A stretch of DNA of 64,000 bases from an uncultured Saprospiraceae bacterium. GTDB taxonomy: Bacteria; Bacteroidota; Bacteroidia; Chitinophagales; Saprospiraceae. Shown in pieces: positions 26,578 to 36,237 of the stretch (position 1 is its first letter; every line of letters begins with the position of its first letter). The DNA lies in contig CALFWO010000005.1 of assembly GCA_937928045.1 (NCBI GenBank), positions 226,726-290,725 of the forward strand, in the 5' to 3' direction. The translations under genes were made by a program, and so were the position numbers. The notes below the pieces were generated by a model. The model made no database searches and was not told the DNA's origin. It worked only from the letters and a program-made list of their open reading frames with translations.

Positions 26578-27408
26578 ATGTCCATGATCATTTGTCCAAA
26601 GTGTAAATCACTCCTCCAGCAATCTGGTAAGATGTTGAAGTGTGCGGAAGGTCATACTTACGACTTTTCAAAAGAGGGCTATGTTAACTTGCTATTGGCC
26701 AATCAAAAGAATTCAAACAATCCTGGAGACAATAAGTCAATGATCAATGCGCGGGAATCATTTTTATCCCAAGGCCACTATAATTTCTTAATCGAAAAAA
26801 TAGAATCAGTAGTCAAAGAATATTATGATATTTCTAAAGTGAAAACATTGAATATGTTGGACCTAGGCTGTGGTTCTGGATATTATACAAGAAGTATTTT
26901 TAAGAAAGAAATATCCAATAAACTTGGAATTGATATTTCCAAGGTAGCAGTGGCCAAAGCTGCGAAGAAAGACAAAGCATCGTTGTATGTTGTGGCCTCA
27001 AATTTCGACTTGCCCGTGGCAGCTTCATCTATTGATTTGCTATTCAACATATTTTCGCCATTATCATTAATGGAACTATCGCGTGTATTGAAGCCGGAGG
27101 GATTATTGATTAAAGTTATACCAACCGGGAATCACATGAAAGAAGTTGCTGAAAAGGTTTATGAAAACTTCATTCCGCATGAATCAAATATTGAATCAAA
27201 AATCGAAGCGGACGATTCCTTTACCATTGTACAGGTGGAATCTTTAGAAAGTAGAATTTTACTCGCAGGTCAAGAATTACACGATTTTATTTCTATGACT
27301 CCTTATTTCTATAAATTTAAAGATGGTCAATTGGAGGCTATAGCAGAACTTTTAGTAACCTTGTCTTTTGAATTGATTGTTGCGAAAAGAATGTCGATGG
27401 AAAAATAA
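26578..27408 (+). CDS. rlmA: 23S rRNA guanine-N1 methyltransferase, RlmA family
   Basis: 276 residues. Cys6, Cys9, Cys22 and His26 (CPKC ... CAEGHTYD) form the N-terminal zinc finger that RlmA uses to grip the rRNA, followed by FSKEGYVNLLL. NPGDNKSMINAR near residue 55 and the S-adenosylmethionine motif MLDLGCGSGYYT near 95-106 complete the family pattern. NIFSPLSLMELSRVLKPEG is the post-motif region. The enzyme methylates N1 of a guanine in helix 35 of 23S rRNA (G745 in E. coli, G748 in RlmAII). Which site is used here cannot be told. A GNAT acetyltransferase gene follows 31 nt later. Confidence 0.92.
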   Translation: MSMIICPKCKSLLQQSGKMLKCAEGHTYDFSKEGYVNLLLANQKNSNNPGDNKSMINARESFLSQGHYNFLIEKIESVVKEYYDISKVKTLNMLDLGCGSGYYTRSIFKKEISNKLGIDISKVAVAKAAKKDKASLYVVASNFDLPVAASSIDLLFNIFSPLSLMELSRVLKPEGLLIKVIPTGNHMKEVAEKVYENFIPHESNIESKIEADDSFTIVQVESLESRILLAGQELHDFISMTPYFYKFKDGQLEAIAELLVTLSFELIVAKRMSMEK

Positions 27409-27439
27409 GTAAGCCTCTAAGCCTCAAAATAATATTTAT

Positions 27440-27949
27440 ATGGATGCTAAAATACTCCGCAGATTGACATTGAACGATACGACTAGAATTGCGAAAATGG
27501 CTAACAACAAAAGGATATGGGACAATCTTCGAGATTTTATCCCATATCCTTATCATGAAGAAGATGCAATAGAGTATATAGCCTTAACTTTAAAAGAAGA
27601 ACCGGACCAAACCTTTGGTGTGCTCAACGAACGGAATGAATTGTGTGGTGTGGTTAGTGTTTTTATTCAAAGTGATGTCTACAAACAATCTGGCGAAATT
27701 GGCTATTGGATTGGTGAAGAACATTGGGATCGAGGTTTAGCAACAAAAGCAGTCAAGGAAATAACTAAATATGCATTTGAGCAATTAAAACTTCAGCGTA
27801 TTTATGCAGGAGTATTCGAATTCAATAAATCATCAATGAAGGTGCTTGAAAAGAATGGATTTCAAAAAGAGGGAATATTTCGAAAATCAGTTACTAAAAA
27901 TGGACAACTTTGTGATGAACATCGATATGCAATTGTCAAAGAGGATTAA
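27440..27949 (+). CDS. GNAT family N-acetyltransferase
   Basis: 169 residues with the RimJ/RimL-type GNAT fold. The N-terminus ILRRLTLNDTTRIAKMANN leads to GEIGYWIGEEHWDRGLATKAVKEITKYAF, where RGLATKA is the acetyl-CoA loop (motif A). The typical end is RIYAGVFEFNKSSMKVLEKNGFQKEG. Such enzymes acetylate amino groups of ribosomal proteins, amino acids or drugs; the substrate here is not predictable. It lies 31 nt after rlmA and is probably co-transcribed. Confidence 0.93.
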   Translation: MDAKILRRLTLNDTTRIAKMANNKRIWDNLRDFIPYPYHEEDAIEYIALTLKEEPDQTFGVLNERNELCGVVSVFIQSDVYKQSGEIGYWIGEEHWDRGLATKAVKEITKYAFEQLKLQRIYAGVFEFNKSSMKVLEKNGFQKEGIFRKSVTKNGQLCDEHRYAIVKED

Positions 27950-28019
27950 TTAATGCAAACAAATTACTTTTCAGCCAAAGCCAAAGCTTAGATTAACTTA
28001 ATTATAAATCAGAAATCAG

Positions 28020-29240
28020 TTGTCAGAATCACTTCCAGAAATTACTCCATCTCGTCTGGCGATTAAAGTTAAAGCGCCAGCTGAAAGATCAATTCGACAA
28101 ATCCACCCTTGGGTATTCGAATCTGCTATTAACAAGGTAAGTGGAGAAGGTTTAGCCGGAGATTTAGCAATTATCTACGACAGTAAAAAAAATAAATTTT
28201 TAGCCCTAGGGCTTTGGGATCCGAATTCCCCAATCCGAATTAAAGTTATTCAATTTAAAAAATCGGCCAATATTGACCAAGTGTGGTTCAACGAAAAAAT
28301 TTCAATTGCTAAGGCTAAACGGAAATCATTATTGGCGACAGCAACAAATTCCTTCCGATTGATTTTCGGTGAGAATGATGGCCTTCCAGGTTTGATTTGC
28401 GATGTTTATCATCAAGTGGCCGTAGTAAAATTATACTCCGCAATTTGGTATCCTTATCTGAAATTTTTAATAGCGCCTATCCTTAAGGAGAGTAAGGCTA
28501 AGACAATTGTATTGCGACTGAGTCGTAATCTTCAAAAGCCTGGAATAGAGCGACACGAACTACACGATGGTGCTGTCATTTATGGAACATTGACTAACGA
28601 AAATGTAATCTTCACAGAGCATGGTCTTCAGTTTTCTGCGAATGTAATTAAGGGACATAAGACAGGTTATTTTTTAGACCACAGACACAATAGAAAGCGT
28701 ATCGGAGAATTGGCAAAAGGGAAATCAGTGTTGGATGTTTTTTCTTATGCTGGCGGGTTTACGGTTCATGCTTTGGCAGGAGGGGCCTCCAACGTGACTT
28801 CTTTGGACATCAGCCGTCAAGCTCAAGAAATGGCAAAGCAAAATGTTGCTTTGAATGACTTAGAAGGTACGCACGAAGTATTGGTCGCAGATGCTTTCAA
28901 GGGAATGCAAGGGTTAATTGAAAAAGGAAAAAGATTTGATATTGTGATTGTTGATCCTCCAAGTTTTGCAAAGTCGGCAGCCGATATTCCTCAAGCCATT
29001 AATTCCTATCAAAGACTCACTAAACTTGCATTACAACTAGTAAAAACAAAAGGTATACTGCTCTCTGCTTCTTGTTCTAGCCGAGTCAAAGCAGCAGAAT
29101 ATTTCGAAATGGTTGAAAAAATTTTGAATAAATCTAATCGAAAATTTTCTTTGATTGAAAAATCTGAGCATGATACCGATCATCCAATATCCTTCCCTGA
29201 AGGTGCTTACTTAAAAAGCGGGTACTATAGAATAGGTTAA
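28020..29240 (+). CDS. class I SAM-dependent rRNA methyltransferase, RlmI-like
   Basis: 406 residues. The only start compatible with the conserved N-terminus is TTG at 28020, since a stop codon lies 15 nt upstream in frame and no ATG is near. The first 90 residues (IKVKAPAERSIRQIHPWVFESAI) are a PUA domain, which binds RNA. A methyltransferase core follows, with VLDVFSYAGGFTVHALAGGA near residue 240 and VDPPSFAKSAADI near 317. LSASCSSRV and the end DHPISFPEGAYLKSGYY match RlmI/RlmK-like 5-methylcytosine methyltransferases. The exact rRNA site is unknown. Translation from a rare start may lower expression. Confidence 0.92.
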   Translation: MSESLPEITPSRLAIKVKAPAERSIRQIHPWVFESAINKVSGEGLAGDLAIIYDSKKNKFLALGLWDPNSPIRIKVIQFKKSANIDQVWFNEKISIAKAKRKSLLATATNSFRLIFGENDGLPGLICDVYHQVAVVKLYSAIWYPYLKFLIAPILKESKAKTIVLRLSRNLQKPGIERHELHDGAVIYGTLTNENVIFTEHGLQFSANVIKGHKTGYFLDHRHNRKRIGELAKGKSVLDVFSYAGGFTVHALAGGASNVTSLDISRQAQEMAKQNVALNDLEGTHEVLVADAFKGMQGLIEKGKRFDIVIVDPPSFAKSAADIPQAINSYQRLTKLALQLVKTKGILLSASCSSRVKAAEYFEMVEKILNKSNRKFSLIEKSEHDTDHPISFPEGAYLKSGYYRIG

Positions 29241-29301
29241 CGTATTTGGTGAATATTTGAAAAATGTACTAGCAGTAAATCGAGGCTATAATTTTTCTAA
29301 A

Positions 29302-29799
29302 TTATCGAATTCCTTTCTTAATAATTTTTAATCCCCAGTCATAATGGCTGCTAACATTTGAGATCAAATAAGCCCCAAGCGAAGTACTCCCAGTCCAAGA
29401 ATATTTCTTTTTAGTAAACAATTCTTCTTCCGAATGTTTTTCTATAATGGCAAAAACCTTTTTATGAGTTTTGTTTATTAATTTTCTTACATCTGAAATT
29501 GTTTCATTGGAATATTTAATTAATATTTCTTTGTTTAGAGCTCCTATAGTTTGCCATGTGTAACCTTCAGCTGGCATCGCTGGTTTGTTTCCTTTCATGC
29601 CAACTGTGTACCATCCGAGAAATAGTAAATGCCAATGATGTATATGGGCCAATACATCTCTTACATTACGATTTAAAAATGTTTTTGGAAAAGATTTTTC
29701 AAGATCTTTTTTATCCAATTGATCAACATATTCATTCAATCGCTGAAAGTTGTCTTTAGAGGCAAGAAGTAGTGTTGTTTTTGAGTTTGGCTTGAGCAC
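29302..29799 (-). CDS. ClbS/DfsB family four-helix bundle protein
   Basis: 165 residues starting at GTG (29799), 2 nt after the stop of the upstream gene. The segments FPKTFLNRNVRDVLAHIHHWHLLFLGWYTVG, PAEGYTWQTIGALNKEIL and SWTGSTSLGAYLISNVSSHYDWGLK are typical of the ClbS/DfsB family (DinB-like four-helix bundle). ClbS protects against the genotoxin colibactin in producer strains, but most family members, including those in Bacteroidota, have unknown substrates. It is translationally linked to the secreted protein gene at 29802. Confidence 0.88.
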   Translation of the reverse strand: MLKPNSKTTLLLASKDNFQRLNEYVDQLDKKDLEKSFPKTFLNRNVRDVLAHIHHWHLLFLGWYTVGMKGNKPAMPAEGYTWQTIGALNKEILIKYSNETISDVRKLINKTHKKVFAIIEKHSEEELFTKKKYSWTGSTSLGAYLISNVSSHYDWGLKIIKKGIR

Positions 29800-29801
29800 G
29801 T

Positions 29802-30767
29802 TTAGTAGATTTTAGAATTCCATAATACCGAAGGAATGGACTTAAGGCCAATACTTTTCCTCAGTTTATTAATCGAATTTATTTTTTTGCTAGACATTTT
29901 GTCAAAGTCTTGCTCATTATTTGTAAAATAAAAGGAAGGATCTGTTTTGAAATATTCTTCCTTATAGCCTATGTACCAAGCGTAGACTTCGGGGCTTAGT
30001 GTTCCTTTGAAAAGAGAATACAATAATTTATCTTCTAGACCTTGAAATTCAAAATGTGCTAGGTGACAAATGATAGGTGAAATTGGAATCATACCATAGG
30101 TTAATTCAGTCCCAGGGACATATCCTATGCTGTCAATAATATTTACAAATTCTTGAAGCACCAAAGAATCTTTGTTTCTGAATTCTTGATAGCAAGTGAT
30201 CATGTCTGTTTGGTTTTGTGTGCTGTCATAGTCAAATCCAAGCCTCTTGTTGAAATTATACTGCTTACAAATTTTATAATTTTTATCACTCCTAAGCGCT
30301 TGGTCTTGGAAAAATATATTTTTTATTTTTTCGATGAGCACACCATTTATGGCTAATTGAGATTTAATTTTTTTGTCATGCTTAATTTTTAGTTCATTCA
30401 GAAAAGCTCCGCCATATTTTCTTTCAATGCGCTGATATAATTTAGCGTAGTCATCATCAATGTAGGTTAATCCAAAAAGGCCTTTGTCAACTGCATTGTT
30501 TAATTCTTGCTTTGCTTTATCCTTTTTATTTAGGGAAAAATAGATTTCACTCATCGCTAGATTTCTTCCTGCTTTAATAAAGCACTCCGTACTAACTAAT
30601 TGTTGATAGAGGTCAAGTGCTTGGGTCGTATCATTTACATTTTGTAAACTATCCACTTGATGCAATATTAAATAATCTTCTATGATCCCAGCTTGAGTTA
30701 AGGCTTGTTTTTTTGAGAAACAGAGCAATATTATTAATAGTAAGAGACGAACTATTTTGATAATCAT
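29802..30767 (-). CDS. secreted protein of unknown function, DUF6624-like pattern
   Basis: 321 residues with an N-terminal signal peptide (about 1-26). Residues 45-110 form TPR-like helices (LYQQLVSTECFIKAGRNLAMSEIYF). Near residue 150 is IFFQDQALR, and near 235 ICHLAHFEFQGLEDKLL. A DQxxR motif followed by a late His within SPIICHLAHFE is similar to what I remember of DUF6624 proteins, but I cannot confirm this. There is a Cys in the first half. Its stop is followed 2 nt later by the GTG of the ClbS-like gene, so both are probably on one message. Confidence 0.55.
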   Translation of the reverse strand: MIIKIVRLLLLIILLCFSKKQALTQAGIIEDYLILHQVDSLQNVNDTTQALDLYQQLVSTECFIKAGRNLAMSEIYFSLNKKDKAKQELNNAVDKGLFGLTYIDDDYAKLYQRIERKYGGAFLNELKIKHDKKIKSQLAINGVLIEKIKNIFFQDQALRSDKNYKICKQYNFNKRLGFDYDSTQNQTDMITCYQEFRNKDSLVLQEFVNIIDSIGYVPGTELTYGMIPISPIICHLAHFEFQGLEDKLLYSLFKGTLSPEVYAWYIGYKEEYFKTDPSFYFTNNEQDFDKMSSKKINSINKLRKSIGLKSIPSVLWNSKIY

Positions 30768-30835
30768 ACAAAGGGAATAATTGGACTTCTCAAATTTAAC
30801 CTATTTTGTCGATCACTTTTAGTAATTGATTAAAA

Positions 30836-31267
30836 ATGCAAGAAGACCAAATCGAAGCAATTGAGTCGGACTATCTTTTCACTCAGTCTTCACAAATTGT
30901 AACTGCAGGAATGGGACTGTTTACGGCCATTCCGATTTTCGAAGGCGAACATATTTGTTTGTTCAAAGGGGAGCAATTGACCAGTGAAGAAGCAGATATT
31001 CGCATTGCAGCAAATGAGGACCAATATTTTATAAACTTATTGGATGGAACCATTTTGGATTCAAAGCATATCGATTGCTTTGCAAAATTTGCAAATGATG
31101 CTGCTGGGCCTGGTAAAAACAAGTTTAAAAACAATGCACACATTGGCTTAAACGATGTCAACGAAGTCTGCCTAATAGCAGAACGAGACATCGATGAATT
31201 GGAAGAAATATTTTGCAGCTATGGTGCAGCATACTGGAAAAAACATGCAAGCCCAAATATGCTCTAA
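30836..31267 (+). CDS. SET domain-containing protein
   Basis: 143 residues. The pattern GMGLFTAIPIFEGEHICLFKG near the start, then HIDCFAKFANDAAGPGKNKFKNNAHIG and finally EVCLIAERDIDELEEIFCSYGAAYW, is that of a compact SET domain. The N-x-A/C-x-x and Tyr motifs close the S-adenosylmethionine and lysine pockets. The protein has no zinc-binding pre-SET or post-SET region. Bacterial SET proteins methylate lysines on ribosomal or histone-like proteins in some cases, but the target is not known here. It is monocistronic. Confidence 0.87.
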   Translation: MQEDQIEAIESDYLFTQSSQIVTAGMGLFTAIPIFEGEHICLFKGEQLTSEEADIRIAANEDQYFINLLDGTILDSKHIDCFAKFANDAAGPGKNKFKNNAHIGLNDVNEVCLIAERDIDELEEIFCSYGAAYWKKHASPNML

Positions 31268-31432
31268 CAGATCGGTCCATTGCACTTATAAATTTCAAAC
31301 TCCAGATTTGAGGAAGCTACTTATTATGTCCTTCAAAGAGTGACAATTAGACTCCATTTTTTTAAAAATTATTGAACAATCAGCTATTTAAAACATTAGC
31401 TTTTCAGAATTCTCAATAGATAAAGGAATGGA

Positions 31433-34400
31433 ATGAAAAACAAGCTGTTCATTGTTTTATGTTGTTTGATTTGGGTCTGGCAAATTTGTCAGGCACAAGT
31501 ATCGGGTAATGGCAGTCAAGAGGAGTGTAATCTTTCTGTTTTTCAGGAGTTTTTGGATATTCCTGATTTGGCGATCGCCAAAGGGAAGTTGATGAATGAT
31601 GGAGAAAATTTATTGCTTTTTTCAGGAATTGATCAAGGAATTGGTCTTACGAACATCACCAAGGCAGGAACCCCAAATTGGACCAAATCTTATAAATTCT
31701 CAGAAAATACTTTCCCAAGTGATTTAATCAAAGCGACTGACGGCTCACTATGGGCTGTTGCCAATGCATCAACAACATCAGCGTTGAGCTATCTGTTAAA
31801 ACTAACAACTGGGGGTGATATCATTTGGGCAAAAGAACTGGAAAGCCCTGGAATTAGTATTGAAAAGCTGATAGAAATAGGTGGCAATAGCTTTTTTGCC
31901 GTTGGAAGTAGGGAAGAACCTGGATCGTCTAAAATGGGTGTTGTGATGAAAATTGACAACCAAGGGGAAGTGGAGTGGGCTAGAGATTATAATATTGATC
32001 CAAATACTTCGGAAGACACCGGCTTCTCAAATATCATTGCAGTCGGTCCAAACAGATGGGTCATCGGCGGAAGAACTGGTTTTAGTTTTTTCACAACACA
32101 AACAACTCAACTCATTTGTATAAATGATGCAGGAGATATTGTCTGGGAGAAAAGTCATAATGCAGAAGTTAAGTTTATAAGTGCCATGAAACTTTCTTCC
32201 GCAAATACCATTCAGGTATTTTATAGTCAAGGGGTGTTGAATGATACAAATCTCGTATTATCTGAATTCGACTTAGATGGAAATACCTTGCGAAGTATCG
32301 TTGTCTCCAATGACAGTCGACTTTCAACCAGTCACTTTGTTGAATTGCCCAACACCGACCTATTGTGTTTTGGAAGTAGAATTAACAATCCATTTTTCTT
32401 TACACTTGATTCCGATTGGAATCTTTTAGCTTCAAAAGAATATGATGCTGGGTATGGTCCCTCATTTACTGGTAATACTTTTCTTGTAGAAGGCGAGAAT
32501 ATTTTCTTTGCAGCAGAACGATATGAGAATGCACCTCGAGGCGGATTCTTGGCAAAGACCAACTTAGATTTTGAATTAGATGATTGCTTGACAAGTGAAA
32601 TCGATCTAGCAATCAATACCTTTAATTTCAATGAATTGAGTTCCGAGCTGGAATCAAATTCGTTTAATGTACTTGTGGAGGATGAGGACCCCGTTCTGCA
32701 GTTAGTAGACATGACAAGTTTTGATATTTGTAGAATTGCTTCTGATTCAATTGTAACTCAAGACAGTTTAGAACTTTGTGATGGAGATAGTATTATTATT
32801 GGTGGTATGACATATTTTAACAACACTATCGTTGAGCAAGTATTTACCACCGATAATGGTTGCGACTCTACGCATCGAACGACGCTTTTCTTTTTTCCAA
32901 ATGTTGAAACCTTTCAAACTATTACTATCGAAGAAGGAGACAACGCAATTGTTTTTGGAAGTCTCGTCACTCAAGCTGGAGTATTCGAAGAAACATATGT
33001 TGCGTCAAATGGATGCGATTCTACGCATCAAATTACAGTTGATGTTTTGCCATCCTCTTCAGGTTGTGAAGAAATATTACTAACTGCCATTGGAGCAGAG
33101 GGAGAAGATATGTACTTGGATAATATCGTTGCTAATGATGGTTCCGTTTGGGTAATTTTTAGTGATGGAATTGCATCATGGTTGAATTGGGGAGTTGCCA
33201 AGTTGAGTAAAGAAGGAGAGGTGCTTTGGATTAAAAATTATCAATTTGATGGCCGACAACGGTTTAATGTACTATTGCCTACGTATGATGGAGGACTTGT
33301 GGTGTTAGGTGATCTTAGTAGACAATCTTATATGTTTAAGCTAGATAGCGATGGAGATTTTCTCTGGGGAAATAGAATTGACTATTTAGATTTTGCTGAA
33401 GGATATGATCTCATTGAAACAGAAGACAATGATATCTTGATGATTGGAGAAGGTTTCGAAACTGTGACTTCAGACAGACATGGTTTGGTAATGAAACTTA
33501 CGGAAGATGGTGAAATAATGTGGTCAAAGCGGATTGCTTACAACGGGCCTCAAATTTCTTTTGGCTTGAGATTGGCTAGTATTGAAAGAGCATTCAATGG
33601 AAATTATATCGTTACAGGGCAGTTCAGATTTACCCCAGTGGTTTTGGAAATGACTGGAGAAGGTGAAGTAGTGTGGTTGCGCAGATATGAAATAAACAAC
33701 AACATTGGATCTCCAATCAAGCTCTCCAGGAATGGTACTGGCGATGGCTACTTTTTTAGTCCAATAAACTTTTCTTTTTTCGATAATTCAACTGCCTTTA
33801 TCGGAGAAATTGCGTTGAATGGTGATTTGAAAAATTTAAGAAGTTTTACAACACCCAATTTGAAAAGCGTTACCAATTTACAGCTTAGTCCTAATGGGAA
33901 TCTTTTGGTAAACCTTTCAACTGATGCGGATAATTTTGGGAAAATAGTTTTGGAATTAGATAGTGATCTCAAAGAAGTTAAGAATAGAACGCTAGGAGAT
34001 GAAGGATCTCCTTCAAGTATATCTTTGGCGGTTGATCAAAATTATGTTTTTCAAGCTACTGATGCCCAAGTCGATGGCGAGCAAGGATTTTTATTTTCAA
34101 GATCGACAAGGTTGCTGAATATTGCTTGTGGTAATAACTCAGTTACTTTTGATAAAGAATATTTAACAGCAGTTGATACGATTCCGTTGACGACTTACGA
34201 GATTATTGATCAATTTTATGATTCAGATTATTCCGTTGAAGAAGAAGACTATGAAGGAGTAGTTGAGCTGCAATGTTCGGAATTAGAAAATGAAATTTTC
34301 ACTTCTGAAACTCAGTTTTTTTGCGAGGGAACCTCTGCTATTATTTTTGGTCAAGTAGTGGAAGAAAATGGGATATTCTCAGAGACCAATGCAATTGATC

Positions 34401-36235
34401 TTGGTTGTGATTCCACACATCAAATCACCGCAATTTTTCAGAACGCCCAATCGACCTCAGAGACCCTAACTTATACGGAAGGAGATACCGCCGTCATCTT
34501 TGGAGTTACAGTTACCTCCGATGGAATTTTCGATGATACTTCAACTGGATCTAATGGCTGTGATTCTACACATACAATTACGGTGGTCTTTACGCCGGAT
34601 GTAAATCCTTGTTCCGCAGTTTTCACTTCTGAACAAATAGAGACTTGCTCGGGAGATAGTTTATTAATATTCGGCGATTGGATTTTTGCTGATGGGATTT
34701 ATTCAAGCTTGGAAGTCTCTTCGCAAGGCTGCGATTCTACGCATCAGATTACCACCATTTTTATCCAGCCTATTTATGAACAAGAAAATTTGCAATTTTG
34801 TGCAGGTGATACGGTTGTAATTAACGGTCAGACAATAACTTCAAATCAAATAGTTGAAACTGAATTTATTGGATCTAATGGGTGTGATTCTATTTTACAA
34901 AGTTTTATAGAGTTCAAGACTGAAATAGAAACCAATGAAGTATTGACATTTTGTCAAGGAGAAATTGCCAATATTAATGGTATCGTTTATTCCGAAAATG
35001 CTATTGCATTTAACACTGCTATGAGTTCGCAGGGTTGTGATTCGACTCATATAACGACACTGATTTTTCAACCAGCTGCTTTAACAACTGATACTATAGT
35101 CGCTTGTGTGGGAGATACCGTCATTCTTCCAAATGAAATTATTATTGGACTTTTTCCACTAACTGAAAACCTAGTTCGAAACGAAGTTGGGGTAAATGGT
35201 TGTGATTCAACGCATTTAATTAATCTAACTTTTGAAGAATCGTTTTATAGTTTGGATACCATATATTTCTGTGAAGGGGAAACGGCATCTATTTTTGGAA
35301 ATCAATATTTTGAGTCAGCATTTGTAGAAGAGGAAAGTGTAAATATTGCTGGCTGTGATTCTACGAATGCAATGCAAATCATTTTTACTCCTAATATTTT
35401 TACCGAAGAGTATATAGAATTATGTCAAGGGGAATCAGTGATGGTGTTTGGTAATGAGATTTCTGAAAACCAAATTTTGACGGAGGTATTTCCAAGTGCT
35501 AATGGTTGTGATTCAATTCACCAAGTGGAGGTAGTATTTGCAAACACATTTGAGTCTTATCAAAATGAAACCATTTGCGCAGAAGATTTTTTACTGTTCT
35601 TTGGAGATACCATTCAAGATGCCGGAACATATACCCAAGAATTAACGCCATTGGGCGCTGGCTGTGATTCTATGGTCATATTGACCGTAGATATTGCGCA
35701 AGAAATCACGGCAGAATTAATTTCTAACTTGGAAGTGGAGTCTGGTATTCCGTTTAATTTGCCCCTTTTAAATCTTAATGCAAACACGTCATTGATTTGG
35801 TCGAATGCTGAATTTTTGAGTTGTAGTGATTGTTCAAATCCTGTAGCGAGGGTAGCTGCAGATCAAGAATTCTCAGTTTTGATCTCGAATGAATTTGGCT
35901 GTCAGAAATTGCTCCGTGTTATGGTGACTGTTAGAGAAAAGTTAGACTTTTATATTCCCAATGTTTTCAGTCCCAACAACGATGGAATTAACGACGGCTT
36001 TACCATATTCACAAACGATCAAGAGGCGATTATTGAGAACTTACAGATTTATGATCGTTGGGGTGCAATGATATTTGAAACTACCGATGTTCCTCCCAAT
36101 AATGTTGATCTTGGATGGAAAGGTCGTCATAAGGGAAGGCCACTAAATCCTGCTGTATTTGTTTATCAAGCAACGATTCGATTGAATGATGGAACTAAAG
36201 TATTTAGAGCGGGAGATGTAGTACTTTTGCGGTAA
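31433..36235 (+). CDS. 1600-residue secreted protein with GCDST repeats and CHU_C/T9SS type B sorting domain
   Basis: The signal peptide (1-22) precedes a beta-propeller-like region of about 400 residues. Two GCDST repeats follow, then a second propeller-like half (about 545-945) with segments such as KLDSDGDFLWGNRI. Nine more repeats of about 50 residues come next. Each repeat runs from an acidic C-x-G-(D/E) strand through xxxFG to GCDSTHxIxxxF. The C-terminal 90 residues contain YIPNVFSPNNDGINDGF and QIYDRWGAMIFE ... PAVFVYQATI, the hallmark of the gliding motility-associated (CHU_C) type B sorting domain. The protein is inferred to be exported by T9SS and attached or released at the surface. 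It may act as an adhesin or matrix protein; the function is unknown. The pseudouridine synthase gene starts 2 nt after the stop. Confidence 0.9.
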   Translation: MKNKLFIVLCCLIWVWQICQAQVSGNGSQEECNLSVFQEFLDIPDLAIAKGKLMNDGENLLLFSGIDQGIGLTNITKAGTPNWTKSYKFSENTFPSDLIKATDGSLWAVANASTTSALSYLLKLTTGGDIIWAKELESPGISIEKLIEIGGNSFFAVGSREEPGSSKMGVVMKIDNQGEVEWARDYNIDPNTSEDTGFSNIIAVGPNRWVIGGRTGFSFFTTQTTQLICINDAGDIVWEKSHNAEVKFISAMKLSSANTIQVFYSQGVLNDTNLVLSEFDLDGNTLRSIVVSNDSRLSTSHFVELPNTDLLCFGSRINNPFFFTLDSDWNLLASKEYDAGYGPSFTGNTFLVEGENIFFAAERYENAPRGGFLAKTNLDFELDDCLTSEIDLAINTFNFNELSSELESNSFNVLVEDEDPVLQLVDMTSFDICRIASDSIVTQDSLELCDGDSIIIGGMTYFNNTIVEQVFTTDNGCDSTHRTTLFFFPNVETFQTITIEEGDNAIVFGSLVTQAGVFEETYVASNGCDSTHQITVDVLPSSSGCEEILLTAIGAEGEDMYLDNIVANDGSVWVIFSDGIASWLNWGVAKLSKEGEVLWIKNYQFDGRQRFNVLLPTYDGGLVVLGDLSRQSYMFKLDSDGDFLWGNRIDYLDFAEGYDLIETEDNDILMIGEGFETVTSDRHGLVMKLTEDGEIMWSKRIAYNGPQISFGLRLASIERAFNGNYIVTGQFRFTPVVLEMTGEGEVVWLRRYEINNNIGSPIKLSRNGTGDGYFFSPINFSFFDNSTAFIGEIALNGDLKNLRSFTTPNLKSVTNLQLSPNGNLLVNLSTDADNFGKIVLELDSDLKEVKNRTLGDEGSPSSISLAVDQNYVFQATDAQVDGEQGFLFSRSTRLLNIACGNNSVTFDKEYLTAVDTIPLTTYEIIDQFYDSDYSVEEEDYEGVVELQCSELENEIFTSETQFFCEGTSAIIFGQVVEENGIFSETNAIDLGCDSTHQITAIFQNAQSTSETLTYTEGDTAVIFGVTVTSDGIFDDTSTGSNGCDSTHTITVVFTPDVNPCSAVFTSEQIETCSGDSLLIFGDWIFADGIYSSLEVSSQGCDSTHQITTIFIQPIYEQENLQFCAGDTVVINGQTITSNQIVETEFIGSNGCDSILQSFIEFKTEIETNEVLTFCQGEIANINGIVYSENAIAFNTAMSSQGCDSTHITTLIFQPAALTTDTIVACVGDTVILPNEIIIGLFPLTENLVRNEVGVNGCDSTHLINLTFEESFYSLDTIYFCEGETASIFGNQYFESAFVEEESVNIAGCDSTNAMQIIFTPNIFTEEYIELCQGESVMVFGNEISENQILTEVFPSANGCDSIHQVEVVFANTFESYQNETICAEDFLLFFGDTIQDAGTYTQELTPLGAGCDSMVILTVDIAQEITAELISNLEVESGIPFNLPLLNLNANTSLIWSNAEFLSCSDCSNPVARVAADQEFSVLISNEFGCQKLLRVMVTVREKLDFYIPNVFSPNNDGINDGFTIFTNDQEAIIENLQIYDRWGAMIFETTDVPPNNVDLGWKGRHKGRPLNPAVFVYQATIRLNDGTKVFRAGDVVLLR
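32744..33055 (+). repeat. first block of GCDST repeats (two copies)
   Basis: Two in-frame copies of an approximately 50-codon unit, each ending in NGCDSTHxxT. They separate the two propeller-like halves of the giant secreted protein. Confidence 0.85.
34280..35700 (+). repeat. second block of GCDST repeats (nine copies)
   Basis: Nine in-frame copies of the same 50-55-codon unit. Most keep Cys near position 12 and the GCDS(T/I) motif; the last copy is GCDSM. DNA identity between copies is modest, so the expansion is old. Confidence 0.85.
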
Positions 36236-36237
36236 CT

